DNA of 64,000 nucleotides from [Clostridium] citroniae WAL-17108 (GTDB lineage Bacteria > Bacillota > Clostridia > Lachnospirales > Lachnospiraceae). Made by a program: the position numbers and the translations under genes. The stretch is from the NCBI RefSeq assembly GCF_000233455.1, contig NZ_JH376430.1:1-64000 (forward strand), given 5' to 3'. How positions within the stretch are numbered: the stretch's first letter is position 1; each line of letters starts with the position of its first letter. Below are positions 25,390 through 34,086 of the stretch, in pieces. Under the pieces are notes generated by a model. It made no database searches and was not told the DNA's origin. It saw only the letters and a list, made by a program, of their open reading frames with translations.

Positions 25390-26190
25390 CTACAGATACA
25401 CCCTGGATGCGATCATCACCACCAGGTACAGGGCGAATATCATATATGCGTCATGATCCTCCCGCTTGTACTGCAGCGGCTTCATCTTGGTGCGTCCCTC
25501 CCCGCCCCTGTAACAGCGGGCCTCCATGGCCATGGCCAGGTCCGTGGCCCGGCGGAAGGCGGATATGAACAGAGGCACCAGCAGCGGCACCATGGCCTTG
25601 GCCTTCTGGATCAGGTTTCCCGTATCAAAGTCAGCTCCCCTGGCCATCTGCGCCTTCATGATCTTGTCCGTCTCCTCCACAAGGATCGGGATAAACCTGA
25701 GGGCAATCGACATCATCATGGATACCTCATGGACAGGCACCCTGAACCGTCTTAAAAATCCCAGTCCTTTTTCCAGGCCGTCCGTCAGCTGGTTAGGCGT
25801 GGTGGTCAGCGTCATGATGGAAGAACCGATCACCAGGTATACCAGTCTGAGCCCCATAAAGAACGCCAGGCGGACACCTTCCACCGTGATCTTAAATATC
25901 CAGAATTTCACAATTACTTGTCCGCCTGTGAGAAACAGGTTAAAGCTCACACTGATGATCAGAAGGATCATGATGGCCTTCAGTCCCCTGACAATAAAAC
26001 GGAACGGGACCTTTGTGATCTTGATGGCGGCTGACAGCACCAATGTGGCAATGACATACCCCCAAATGTTATCCGCAATGAACAGGGACGCAATAAAGAC
26101 CATGGTCCCGAACAGTTTTGTCCTGGGATCCAGGCCATGGACCACGGAATCAACCGGGTAATATTGTCCCAATGTAATTTCTCTAAACAT
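25390..26190 (-). CDS. ecfT: ECF transporter transmembrane component EcfT
   Basis: A 266-aa integral membrane subunit linking the two ATPases to exchangeable substrate-binding (S) components that import vitamins. It begins GQYYPVDSVVHGLDPRTK, the conserved EcfT N-terminus, has about five hydrophobic segments, and contains the coupling motif ARGADFD plus ARCYRGGEGRTKM near the end. Its start overlaps the ecfA2 stop by 8 nt. No S component is encoded in the window. Confidence 0.95.
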   Translation of the reverse strand: MFREITLGQYYPVDSVVHGLDPRTKLFGTMVFIASLFIADNIWGYVIATLVLSAAIKITKVPFRFIVRGLKAIMILLIISVSFNLFLTGGQVIVKFWIFKITVEGVRLAFFMGLRLVYLVIGSSIMTLTTTPNQLTDGLEKGLGFLRRFRVPVHEVSMMMSIALRFIPILVEETDKIMKAQMARGADFDTGNLIQKAKAMVPLLVPLFISAFRRATDLAMAMEARCYRGGEGRTKMKPLQYKREDHDAYMIFALYLVVMIASRVYL

Positions 26191-27064
26191 TCTTATCCCT
26201 GCTGCTTTCTGTCAAATTTCGGTTCCACTGTCCAAGTATCGCTTCCCTTGCCTCTTCCACTGTGGTGATATCCCCATCAATATCAATGCCCTGTGCCCTC
26301 AGGTCATGGACCAGATAGGTGATCTGGGGCGCTGCCAGGCCGATCGCTTCCAGCTCTTTGTAGTGGTGGAATACTTCCTTGGGCGTGCCGTCAAATACCT
26401 TCTGTCCATGGTTCATCACGATCAGACGGTCCGCATACCTGGCCACATCCTCCATACTGTGTGAAACCAGGATAATGGTCATGTGCCGTTCCTTGTGGAG
26501 ATGTTCGATCTGATCCAGGATCTCATCCCTTCCTCTTGGATCCAGCCCTGCGGTGGGTTCATCCAGGATCAGTACCTCCGGCTCCATGGCCAGCACCCCG
26601 GCAATGGCCACCCGGCGTTTCTGCCCCCCGGAAAGTTCAAAGGGGGACTGCTTATAATAGGAAGGATCCAGCCCCACCAGCTCCAGCGCCTGCTTGGCTC
26701 TGGCTTCCGCCTCCTCCTTGCCAAGTCCCTGATTCTTCGGGCCAAAGCACACATCGGTGAGCACATCCACCTCAAACAGCTGGTGCTCCGGATACTGGAA
26801 TACCAGCCCCACCTTGCTGCGCAGTTTCTTCATATCATAGCCGTTGTCGTAGATGTTCTCCCCATTGTAGTAGAGTTCCCCGTTACTGGCCTTGATCAGT
26901 CCGTTCATATGCTGGATCAGCGTGGACTTTCCCGACCCGGTGTGTCCTATAAGCCCTATGAACTCTCCGTCCTGTATCTCCAGGTTCACGTCAAACAGGG
27001 CGTGCTGCTCAAAGGCCGTTCCTCCGCCATATACAAAATTCAGATCAACTGCTTTAATAGACAT
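26183..27064 (-). CDS. ecfA2: ECF transporter ATPase EcfA2
   Basis: ABC ATPase of about 293 aa. Walker A GHTGSGKST, signature LSGGQKRRVAI, Walker B LILDEPTAGLDP and the switch histidine in VSHSMEDV are intact. The N-terminus MSIKAVDLNFVYGGGT fits EcfA2; the ATG at 27064 is used, dropping seven unlikely residues. It acts as a heterodimer with EcfA1 to power EcfT-linked uptake. Confidence 0.94.
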   Translation of the reverse strand: MSIKAVDLNFVYGGGTAFEQHALFDVNLEIQDGEFIGLIGHTGSGKSTLIQHMNGLIKASNGELYYNGENIYDNGYDMKKLRSKVGLVFQYPEHQLFEVDVLTDVCFGPKNQGLGKEEAEARAKQALELVGLDPSYYKQSPFELSGGQKRRVAIAGVLAMEPEVLILDEPTAGLDPRGRDEILDQIEHLHKERHMTIILVSHSMEDVARYADRLIVMNHGQKVFDGTPKEVFHHYKELEAIGLAAPQITYLVHDLRAQGIDIDGDITTVEEAREAILGQWNRNLTESSRDKNV

Positions 27065-27111
27065 CTGTTTTCTCCTTACCGTCACTCCAACGCCCAGTGT
27101 TCAAAGGCCTC

Positions 27112-27972
27112 CTATGCCTGCCTGATCAGGGGCGCCAGTTCCTTTACCAGCTGTTCCCTGGTAAGGATGCCATCGGACAGAGGCATCCCCGCCTCCTTTA
27201 ACTCATACGCCAGCTCTGTCACCTGGGGTACATCCAGGCCGTGTTCCTTTAACTCCCTGACCCTGGAAAAAATCTCTTTAGGTCTTCCGTCCATCACGAT
27301 CCTGCCCTCATCCATCACAATGATGCGGTCAGCCTCCGTGGCTTCCTCCATATAGTGGGTGATCAGAAGGACGGTGATCCCCTCTGCCCGGTTCAGCTCA
27401 TGGACGGTCTTAATGACCTCCCTGCGGCCATTGGGATCCAGCATGGCCGTGGGCTCGTCCAGTATGATGCACTGCGGCTTCATGGCCATCACACCGGCAA
27501 TGGCAACCCTCTGCTTCTGGCCTCCTGACAGCTTGTTAGGGGACTGAAGGCGGAATGCCGTCATCCCCACCGCCTTAAGGCTCTCCTCCACCCGCTTCCA
27601 TATCTCCTCAGTAGGCACGCCTATGTTCTCAGGGCCAAAGCCCACGTCCTCCTCCACAATGTTTCCGATGATCTGATTATCCGGATTCTGGAACACCATT
27701 CCCGCGGTCTTTCTCACATCCCACAGGTGTTCCTCGTCCCTGGTGTCCATGTCACTGACCCACACCGTTCCCTCTGTGGGCATCAGCAGTCCGTTTATAT
27801 GCTTGGCAAAGGTAGATTTACCGGAACCGTTATGACCCAGGACAGCCACAAAATCACCCTTTTGTATATCCACGTCCAAACCGTCTATGGCACGGTTTAC
27901 TTCTTCTATATTCTCTTCCTCGTCACGCCTGATATATTCATAGACCAGTTTTGCTGCCCTTACGATTCCCAT
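27112..27972 (-). CDS. ecfA1: ECF transporter ATPase EcfA1
   Basis: A 286-aa ABC ATPase with Walker A GHNGSGKST, signature LSGGQKQRVAI, Walker B ILDEPTAMLDP and switch His in THYMEEA. The MLDPNGR element and gene order mark it as EcfA1. First gene of ecfA1-ecfA2-ecfT-truA. In many Firmicutes it directly follows rplQ; here more than 13 kb separates them. Confidence 0.94.
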   Translation of the reverse strand: MGIVRAAKLVYEYIRRDEEENIEEVNRAIDGLDVDIQKGDFVAVLGHNGSGKSTFAKHINGLLMPTEGTVWVSDMDTRDEEHLWDVRKTAGMVFQNPDNQIIGNIVEEDVGFGPENIGVPTEEIWKRVEESLKAVGMTAFRLQSPNKLSGGQKQRVAIAGVMAMKPQCIILDEPTAMLDPNGRREVIKTVHELNRAEGITVLLITHYMEEATEADRIIVMDEGRIVMDGRPKEIFSRVRELKEHGLDVPQVTELAYELKEAGMPLSDGILTREQLVKELAPLIRQA

Positions 27973-28050
27973 ATGATCTTCCTTTGCTTCCTTCTATTGT
28001 TTACGTTTTTCAATTGTAGATGAAATTACTATAGAAGTCAAGTATGGCGC

Positions 28051-28105
28051 ATAAAATAAGAGGTCCGGCAGAACCGGACTTACCTGTCCCGGTCCTGCCG
28101 GACCT
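28051..28105 (-). terminator. Terminator of the aldarate cluster
   Basis: Minus-strand long stem AGGTCCGGCA/TGCCGGACCT (28061-28105) with an inner ACCGG-containing helix, followed by TCTTATTTTAT. It separates the aldarate genes from ecfA1. Confidence 0.8.
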
Positions 28106-28130
28106 CCTTTTTCTGGGATGACTGCGATCC

Positions 28131-29474
28131 CTATCTCACCATACACGGTTTCTTATGGTCAAACTTCCACCCGGGGATCAGGTACTGCATAGCCACCCCG
28201 TCATTTCTGTCCCCGTAAGGAAGGGTACGGTAGAGTTCATTGGCTTTCATGACAGCATCCATGTCCACCTCAATGCCCAGTCCCGGTTCTTTGCGGATCT
28301 CAATGACACCGTTCCTGATCTCCATGGGATTCTTTGTCAGGTACTGGCCGTCCTGGTACACATAATGTGTATCCAGTGCCGTGATATTCCCCGGAGCGGC
28401 CGCCGCGCTGTGGGCAAAGATAGCCAGGGAAATATCAAAATGGTTATTGGAATGGGACCCCCAGGTCAATCCCCAGTCATTTAGCACCTGTCCCATTCGC
28501 ACAGATCCGCTCATGGTCCAGAAATGCGGGTCCGCCAGCACGATATCCACAGCGGTCTGGCTGGCTGCATGGTAGAACTGGCGCCAATCAGTGGCGATCA
28601 TGTTGGTGGCTACCTGAAGGCCTGTGGCATTTTTAAATTCCCTCATAATCTCACGGCCGGAAAATCCTCTCTCCTCACCGCAGGGATCCTCTATATAGGT
28701 AAGAATGCCGTTCATCCCCTGACAGTACCGGATGGCCTGCTCCAGAGTCCAGGAGCCGTTGGGATCTATGTTGATCCTGGCGTCCGGGAAGTTCTTTTTC
28801 AGGGCCCGGACGGTTTCCATTTCCTCCCAGCCGTTTAATACGCCGCCTTTTAGCTTAAAGTCCTTGAACCCATATTTTTCTTTCATGGCGTATGCATTCT
28901 CAACAATGCGGTCCGTGGTCATGGCTGTCCTGCGCCTGAGGCTGAACCATTTGTCATCAGAATCACTTTCATCCAGGTACTTCATATCCGTCTTTGTATG
29001 ATCCTGGCAATAGAACAGATACCCCAGGATCACCACCTTATCCCTCTGCTGTCCATCTCCCAGCAGTTCGCAGACAGGCAGGCCCAGGAATTTCCCCATC
29101 AGATCCAGCAGGGCGCATTCCACCGCTGTCTCCGCATGTACCACAAACTTCAGGTTGCTCAGGTCCAGCTTTTGAAGCCCCTGCCCGTCATTGCCCCCGG
29201 GCACATATCCGTTATTTCTGATGCAGCTGACAATGCTCTTGTACTCTCCGATCGTCCTGCCCACCACCAGGGGGACGTAGCTTTCAAGTATCTTTGTGAT
29301 ATCATCCCCGCCGTGCACCTCTCCCACTCCCGTATTGCCGGAGTTATCCGTTATGACCACGATATTCCTGGTAAAGAGAGGGGAATGGGCCCCGCTTAAG
29401 GACAGGAGCATGCTGTCGTATCCCGCACAGGGAATGACCTTCATATCCGTTATTACAGGTGTTTTGCTTAACAT
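28131..29474 (-). CDS. Glucarate dehydratase-family protein (downstream paralogue)
   Basis: A 447-aa enolase-superfamily dehydratase, similar in length to E. coli GudD (446 aa). It carries the KxK base pair (FKLKGG), metal ligands in INIDPNGSW and YIEDPCGEE, the conserved NMIATDW, and the catalytic His in WGSHSNNHFDIS. Members dehydrate D-glucarate and/or L-idarate to 5-keto-4-deoxyglucarate. It is the last gene of the cluster gudD-tctC-tctB-tctA-gudD. Whether it acts on the same substrate as its paralogue at 32561 is unknown; a GudX-like variant is possible. Confidence 0.88.
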   Translation of the reverse strand: MLSKTPVITDMKVIPCAGYDSMLLSLSGAHSPLFTRNIVVITDNSGNTGVGEVHGGDDITKILESYVPLVVGRTIGEYKSIVSCIRNNGYVPGGNDGQGLQKLDLSNLKFVVHAETAVECALLDLMGKFLGLPVCELLGDGQQRDKVVILGYLFYCQDHTKTDMKYLDESDSDDKWFSLRRRTAMTTDRIVENAYAMKEKYGFKDFKLKGGVLNGWEEMETVRALKKNFPDARINIDPNGSWTLEQAIRYCQGMNGILTYIEDPCGEERGFSGREIMREFKNATGLQVATNMIATDWRQFYHAASQTAVDIVLADPHFWTMSGSVRMGQVLNDWGLTWGSHSNNHFDISLAIFAHSAAAAPGNITALDTHYVYQDGQYLTKNPMEIRNGVIEIRKEPGLGIEVDMDAVMKANELYRTLPYGDRNDGVAMQYLIPGWKFDHKKPCMVR

Positions 29475-29505
29475 TAGGTTACCTCCATCCGGAAGGCCTA
29501 TCCCA

Positions 29506-31002
29506 TCAGGCCTTATTCTGCAATTCTATCTTCTGTGCTTCTAATTTCTTGCTTCTCTTATTATCAAAATATGCATAGGCAAGTGAGATCAGGATCAGGA
29601 CCCAGATCACATTGCCGATGGGCCTGTTAAAAAATGCTGCAAAGCTTCCCTCTGAAGACTTTAACACATCGATAAAATATTTCTCAAAGTCATCTCCCAA
29701 AATAAAGCCAATGAGGAAGGGAGCGGAGGGGATTCCGGTTTTGCTGAACACAAAACCAACAATTCCAAAAATCAGCAGAGTCCACACATCAAACATATTT
29801 CCGTTGCGGATAGCATAGGAGCCCACCACGCACATCAGGATCACAACCGGATAAAGGCGGTTTTTCGGGATGTTGATGATCTTTGCAATATACTTAATGG
29901 GATAAAACATTACTACAAACATGATGATGTTGCACACCACCAGGCCAAGAAGGATATCCCTCCAAAGATCCGGGTTCTGGGTAATGAACAAAGGTCCCAC
30001 CTGGATTCCCTGTAAAAGGAAGGCGCCTACCAGAACTGCCGTGGTGCTGTCTCCCGGAATTCCCAGGGACAAAAGAGGGATCAGGGCACCGCCGGTCAGT
30101 GCATTGTTTGCCGCTTCGGAGGCAACCAGACCATCCACACAGCCCTTTCCGAATTCATCCGGATGTTTGGAGAAGTTTTTGGCCTGGCTGTAGGACAGAA
30201 GGGATGCCGCGGAACCGCCCACTCCGGGAAGGATTCCCATAAACGTACCAATGGCGGAGGAACGGATCGTATTAATGCCCTGTCCCTTTAAGTCTGAGAA
30301 GGAGAACCCCTTTCCTCCGCCCTTGATGCCGCCTTCCATCTTTGGATTCCGTTTCATTCCCGTTTCCGCTTCCAGCAGGATCTGTGAAAGGGCAAACAGT
30401 CCGATGAGGACAGGGAGCAGCTGAAACCCGCTTCCCAGTTCCACAGTCAGGAAGGAGGGCACCATGCGCAGCTGCTGGTTGTCAAAGAAGCGGCCGATCA
30501 AGGTAACCAGCACGCCCAGGAAACCTGCAAAAACTCCCTTTGTCATGGAACCCTTGGAAAGGGCTGCAATAACCGTCATTGCAAATACAATGATCAGGAA
30601 TTTTTCAACAGCGGAAAACTTGATGGCCAGTTTTGCCAGCGGGGGTGTAAAGAAGAACAGGGCCAGCAGGGAGATCAGACCGCCGATCAGCGATACAGTG
30701 ATACCGATCTTCAGCGCCCTCTCACCTTCTCCTCTGGCAGCCATGGGGTGACCGTCAAAACCCGTTGTAATGGAGGAAGGCGTGCCCGGGATATTGATCA
30801 GGATAGCCGGTACAAGGCCGCCGCTGATGCCGCCTACATAAAGACCCAGCAGCAGGCAGAGCGCCTGGCCCAGGTCCAGTGAATACGTCAGCGGCAGAAA
30901 AACCGCTATTGCCATGGTTGCTGTCATACCGGGAAGTGCTCCAAATACAATACCGATCACCACTCCGAGGAACGACATTATAATATTCATAATTCCAAAC
31001 AT
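29506..31002 (-). CDS. tctA: Tripartite tricarboxylate transporter, large membrane subunit (TctA)
   Basis: A 498-aa integral membrane protein of the TctA family with about 12 hydrophobic segments and the family motifs GALPGMTATMAIAVFLPL near the start and LPGVGGSAASLLSY in mid-protein. It forms the main channel for solute/ion symport together with TctB and the extracytoplasmic binding protein TctC. The neighbouring aldarate dehydratases suggest a sugar diacid as substrate rather than citrate. Confidence 0.93.
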   Translation of the reverse strand: MFGIMNIIMSFLGVVIGIVFGALPGMTATMAIAVFLPLTYSLDLGQALCLLLGLYVGGISGGLVPAILINIPGTPSSITTGFDGHPMAARGEGERALKIGITVSLIGGLISLLALFFFTPPLAKLAIKFSAVEKFLIIVFAMTVIAALSKGSMTKGVFAGFLGVLVTLIGRFFDNQQLRMVPSFLTVELGSGFQLLPVLIGLFALSQILLEAETGMKRNPKMEGGIKGGGKGFSFSDLKGQGINTIRSSAIGTFMGILPGVGGSAASLLSYSQAKNFSKHPDEFGKGCVDGLVASEAANNALTGGALIPLLSLGIPGDSTTAVLVGAFLLQGIQVGPLFITQNPDLWRDILLGLVVCNIIMFVVMFYPIKYIAKIINIPKNRLYPVVILMCVVGSYAIRNGNMFDVWTLLIFGIVGFVFSKTGIPSAPFLIGFILGDDFEKYFIDVLKSSEGSFAAFFNRPIGNVIWVLILISLAYAYFDNKRSKKLEAQKIELQNKA

Positions 31003-31017
31003 GATCGAAACCTCCTT

Positions 31018-31416
31018 TTATGGTAAAGTGATGCGGAACAGGACCCCGAATACCAGCCAGATAAATATGGAAAATCCAACTGATATGACACCGGATGTTA
31101 TCATGCTCTTTTTTGTTCTCTCATTGTCAAAGAGAACATTTAACAGAAAGATACTGATGATGCTGGCCGGAAGGAATGTTAAAAACTCCATCAGGTAAAT
31201 ATAAACAATAAAGGTGAGGATACTCCCCAGCAGCTTTACCTTATCCCATCCTGGCATAAAGAAACGGTAGTTCTTAAGGTTAATAAATGGTGTTCCTGTT
31301 TTCTTGCAGCTGATCATCCTTTGGACTGCTATGATGATTAAGAGAATCACCAGAATTACCATCACGATCCTGGGCATGACCCAGTGTGATGTTGAATTTA
31401 TAATCTTAAGCTTCAC
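31018..31416 (-). CDS. tctB: Tripartite tricarboxylate transporter, small membrane subunit (TctB)
   Basis: A 132-aa protein with four predicted membrane helices, typical of TctB. It starts with LKIINSTSHWVMPRIVMVIL and lies 15 nt before tctA. Sequence conservation in this family is low; the call leans on size, topology and position between TctC and TctA. Confidence 0.88.
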   Translation of the reverse strand: MKLKIINSTSHWVMPRIVMVILVILLIIIAVQRMISCKKTGTPFINLKNYRFFMPGWDKVKLLGSILTFIVYIYLMEFLTFLPASIISIFLLNVLFDNERTKKSMITSGVISVGFSIFIWLVFGVLFRITLP

Positions 31417-31436
31417 AAGCTTTCCCTCCTCTTAAG

Positions 31437-31473
31437 GAGCACTCAGCGCCCGTGTTCCGGGCGCTTATGTGCG
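31437..31473. repeat. 37-bp dispersed repeat, copy 1 (tctC-tctB gap)
   Basis: Sequence GAGCACTCAGCGCCCGT followed by a variable 7-mer and GCGCTTATGTGCG. It contains the stem AGCGCCCG/CGGGCGCT. A second copy of identical length and frame of conserved blocks is at 50497-50533 in the ribosomal operon. Confidence 0.65.
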
Positions 31474-31487
31474 TTTTAGCCGGTTGT

Positions 31488-31536
31488 CACTGTGTCAGAC
31501 TATGATCACTGTGTCAGACTATGATCACTGTGTCAG
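31488..31536. repeat. Tandem 19-bp repeat across the tctC stop codon
   Basis: Two perfect copies of a 19-bp unit (CACTGTGTCAGACTATGAT, 31488-31506 and 31507-31525) and a partial third copy (31526-31536). The tctC stop codon at 31525-31527 lies at the boundary of copies two and three, so the last coding residues come from the repeat. Confidence 0.85.
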
Positions 31537-32532
31537 GTAATCAAAGTCCGGGCATGCCTCAATCAGCTGGGTCATGTCTGTTCTCTTATTGTAGATAAAT
31601 TCTTTTGCTGCCGCGGAATCCAGATATGCGCCTCTGTAATTTAACTTGGCCATATCGGACTGGAAATTGGCATTTTCACAAACCTTGGCTGCTGCTGCAT
31701 CCACTGCCTTTGCAAATTCGGCATCAATATTCTGAGGATAGTATACAAGGAAATCTTTGGACAGTGAAAATGGTTCATTATTAAAGGTGATTCCCTGCTC
31801 GGCATAAGTAGGAGCATTTTCAGCGCCCTCAATCTCATCCAGAAGGCCCACGCATTTCATGGCCAGCTGCTTGTCGTCAACACCCACATACTGCTGGATT
31901 CCGTAATAATCATCAAAAATAATGTCTACATTGCCGTCCCATAACATCTGACGCTTCTCAGAGGTAACACCTGCTGCGATCACGCGGAGCTGGTCAGCTA
32001 CTTCCTGGCCGTAGTTGTCAAGTACCCAGTTGTAGTACGCAAGATAGCACAGGGTGGATACGGAGCCGTTCTCACAGGCCACGCGGATCTCAGCATCCGG
32101 ATTTGCCTTCAGGTATTCAGCTGCTTCCACCATTGTACTGTAAGGCGCATCGGCCTTGGCTGCAAAACAGCATCCCGGGTTCTGGGCCACTCTTGGGCCA
32201 ACGGTGATATTTTCAAGTGCGTATTCTTCTCCGTATGTGCCAAACACAACACCCAGGTACATCATGTCGTGGAAGATCGCGATGGTGTCGCCCTTGCCCT
32301 TATCGGTACGGAGGATCTCAAACATCTCTGCCGCGCCAACGGGATCAACTTTTGCATCCCAACCCATCTCTTCTGCCAGGTAACGGGTCACTGTATCAGC
32401 TATAAGGTAGCTGTCACCGCTGGTGGAGGAGGAACCGATCACCACGCGGACGGATTTCTTTCTGTTGCAGCCTGCCAGGCAGGTCACTGCCATTGCCAAC
32501 ACCAATAACATACACAATACTCTTCTCTTCAT
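31525..32532 (-). CDS. tctC: TctC-family solute-binding lipoprotein
   Basis: A 335-aa extracytoplasmic binding protein. A lipoprotein signal peptide ends in LAGC at about Cys22, followed by the mature domain with VVIGSSSTSGDSYLIAD in place of the usual N-terminal ligand loop. It is the second gene of the aldarate cluster, so it likely captures a sugar diacid and passes it to TctA/TctB. The C-terminal codons lie in a tandem DNA repeat. Confidence 0.87.
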   Translation of the reverse strand: MKRRVLCMLLVLAMAVTCLAGCNRKKSVRVVIGSSSTSGDSYLIADTVTRYLAEEMGWDAKVDPVGAAEMFEILRTDKGKGDTIAIFHDMMYLGVVFGTYGEEYALENITVGPRVAQNPGCCFAAKADAPYSTMVEAAEYLKANPDAEIRVACENGSVSTLCYLAYYNWVLDNYGQEVADQLRVIAAGVTSEKRQMLWDGNVDIIFDDYYGIQQYVGVDDKQLAMKCVGLLDEIEGAENAPTYAEQGITFNNEPFSLSKDFLVYYPQNIDAEFAKAVDAAAAKVCENANFQSDMAKLNYRGAYLDSAAAKEFIYNKRTDMTQLIEACPDFDYLTQ

Positions 32533-32560
32533 TACTCATTCTCCTTTTTTATATGTTTAT

Positions 32561-33889
32561 TTATCTTACCAGACAAGGACGTTTGGGATCAAATTTCCAG
32601 CCGGGTATCAGGTACTGCATACCCATTGCATCATTTCTGGCCCCAAGGCAGTTTTCCAGGTAAAGCTGGTTTGCCTTCTTGATCTGGTCCATATCCACCT
32701 CAACTCCAAGGCCCGGCTTTTTCGGGACAGCCACGCATCCGTCCACGATCTGAAGCGGCTCCTTGGTCAGGCGCTCCAGGCCCTCCTGCCAGATCCAGTG
32801 CGTATCCAGCGCATTGTACTCTCCCGGGACAGCTGCGCCCACCTGGGTAAACATGGCCAGTGAGATGTCAAAATGGTTGTTGGAATGGGAACCCCATGTG
32901 TAGCCAAAGTCATGACACATCTGTCCCACCCTTACGGAGCCGGCCATGGTCCAGAAATGAGGGTCTGCCAGGATGATATCCACTGCCTGGGATTCCAGGG
33001 AGTGTCCTACTTCCCTCCAGTCCGTGGCAATCATGTTAGTGGCTGTGGGGAATCCTGTACGGCGGCGGAACTCGCTCATGATCTCACGCCCGGAGTACAC
33101 TCCCTCTGCACCGCACGGATCCTCACAGTATGTTAGGATGCCCTGCATTCCTTCCACGTATTTAACCGCCTGTTCCAACAGCCATCCGCCGTTGGGATCC
33201 AGATCGATCCTGGCATGGGGGAATTCCTTTTTCAGGGCCCGGATGACATCCATCTCCTCGTTTCCTGGAAGCACGCCGCCCTTTAATTTAAAATCCTCAA
33301 ACCCGTATTTCTCTTTTGTAGCCTTTGCAAAAGCCACAATGGACTCGGCTGTCAGAGCTTCCTCATGGCGGATCCTGTACCACTCACAATCGGAATCAGG
33401 CTCTGAAAGATAGGGAAGATCCGTCTTGTTCCTGTCTCCCACAAAGAACAGGTAACCCAGCATACGAACCTTGTCTCTCTGCTGTCCTTCTCCCAAAAGC
33501 TCACACACAGGCACCCCAAGATGCTTTCCCAGCAGATCCAGGCAGGGCGCCTCAATGGCTGTCACCACATGCACACCGGTGCGCAGGTCAAAGGTCTGGT
33601 TCCCTCTCACATCCTCCTCGCCCTTTTCCTCCAGGTGCTTCTTTACCTTTAGCAGCGTACTCTTATATTCCGCCACCTTGGTGCCCACCACAAGGGGAAT
33701 GCACTCTTCCAATGCCTTTGTGATCTTCTGTCCTCCCGGCACCTCACCCACGCCTGTCTCACCATTGTCCCCGTACAGAACCACCACGTTCCTGGTAAAA
33801 TACGGCGCATGGGCTCCGCTCAGGTTCAATTCCATGCAGTCACAGCCTGCAACCGGCCAGACTTCCATCTTTGTAATTGTTGGCGACAT
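32561..33889 (-). CDS. Glucarate dehydratase-family protein (upstream paralogue)
   Basis: A 442-aa enolase-superfamily protein homologous over its full length to the one at 28131. Catalytic features are intact: KLK in FKLKGGVLPG, metal-binding IDLDPNGGW and YCEDPCGAE, NMIATDW and WGSHSNNHFDIS. The ATG at 33889 is used because GGGAGG lies 8 nt upstream; the GTG at 33895 is only 2 nt from that SD. It is the first gene of the aldarate cluster and diverges from the LysR regulator. Confidence 0.9.
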   Translation of the reverse strand: MSPTITKMEVWPVAGCDCMELNLSGAHAPYFTRNVVVLYGDNGETGVGEVPGGQKITKALEECIPLVVGTKVAEYKSTLLKVKKHLEEKGEEDVRGNQTFDLRTGVHVVTAIEAPCLDLLGKHLGVPVCELLGEGQQRDKVRMLGYLFFVGDRNKTDLPYLSEPDSDCEWYRIRHEEALTAESIVAFAKATKEKYGFEDFKLKGGVLPGNEEMDVIRALKKEFPHARIDLDPNGGWLLEQAVKYVEGMQGILTYCEDPCGAEGVYSGREIMSEFRRRTGFPTATNMIATDWREVGHSLESQAVDIILADPHFWTMAGSVRVGQMCHDFGYTWGSHSNNHFDISLAMFTQVGAAVPGEYNALDTHWIWQEGLERLTKEPLQIVDGCVAVPKKPGLGVEVDMDQIKKANQLYLENCLGARNDAMGMQYLIPGWKFDPKRPCLVR

Positions 33890-33980
33890 TTTCACTACCT
33901 CCCAGCTTATGAATTATGTGTTATTTTTTACTTACTGCGCTTTTTAACAAAATGTTAACCGTCATTTTGTAATTTTGCTC

Positions 33981-34009
33981 TTGTGTTTTTCATGTCTTTA
34001 TTGTATAAA
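33981..34009 (+). promoter_or_regulatory. Probable promoter of the LysR regulator
   Basis: Plus-strand TTGTGT (33981-33986), 17-bp spacer, TATAAA (34004-34009). The start would fall just before two AAGT-ACTT dyads. Confidence 0.55.
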
Positions 34010-34018
34010 ATATATATA

Positions 34019-34063
34019 ACTAAGTCAAATTACTTGTTTCGATAGAAAGACTAAGTAAAACTT
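34019..34063. promoter_or_regulatory. Candidate LysR-type operator (two dyads)
   Basis: ACTAAGT occurs at 34019 and 34050, 31 bp apart (three helical turns). Each copy is part of an inverted repeat: AAGT-N6-ACTT at 34022-34035 and AAGT-N3-ACTT at 34053-34063. The position in the divergent intergenic region fits binding and autoregulation by the adjacent LysR protein. Confidence 0.5.
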
Positions 34064-34086
34064 ATTCACAAATCAGGAGAAGGAAT

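Noticed and set aside
28051..28105. Attachment-site or mobile-element end at the accessory block boundary
   Set aside because: The inverted repeat has the form of an intrinsic terminator and no matching copy is seen at the other boundary near 41.3 kb.
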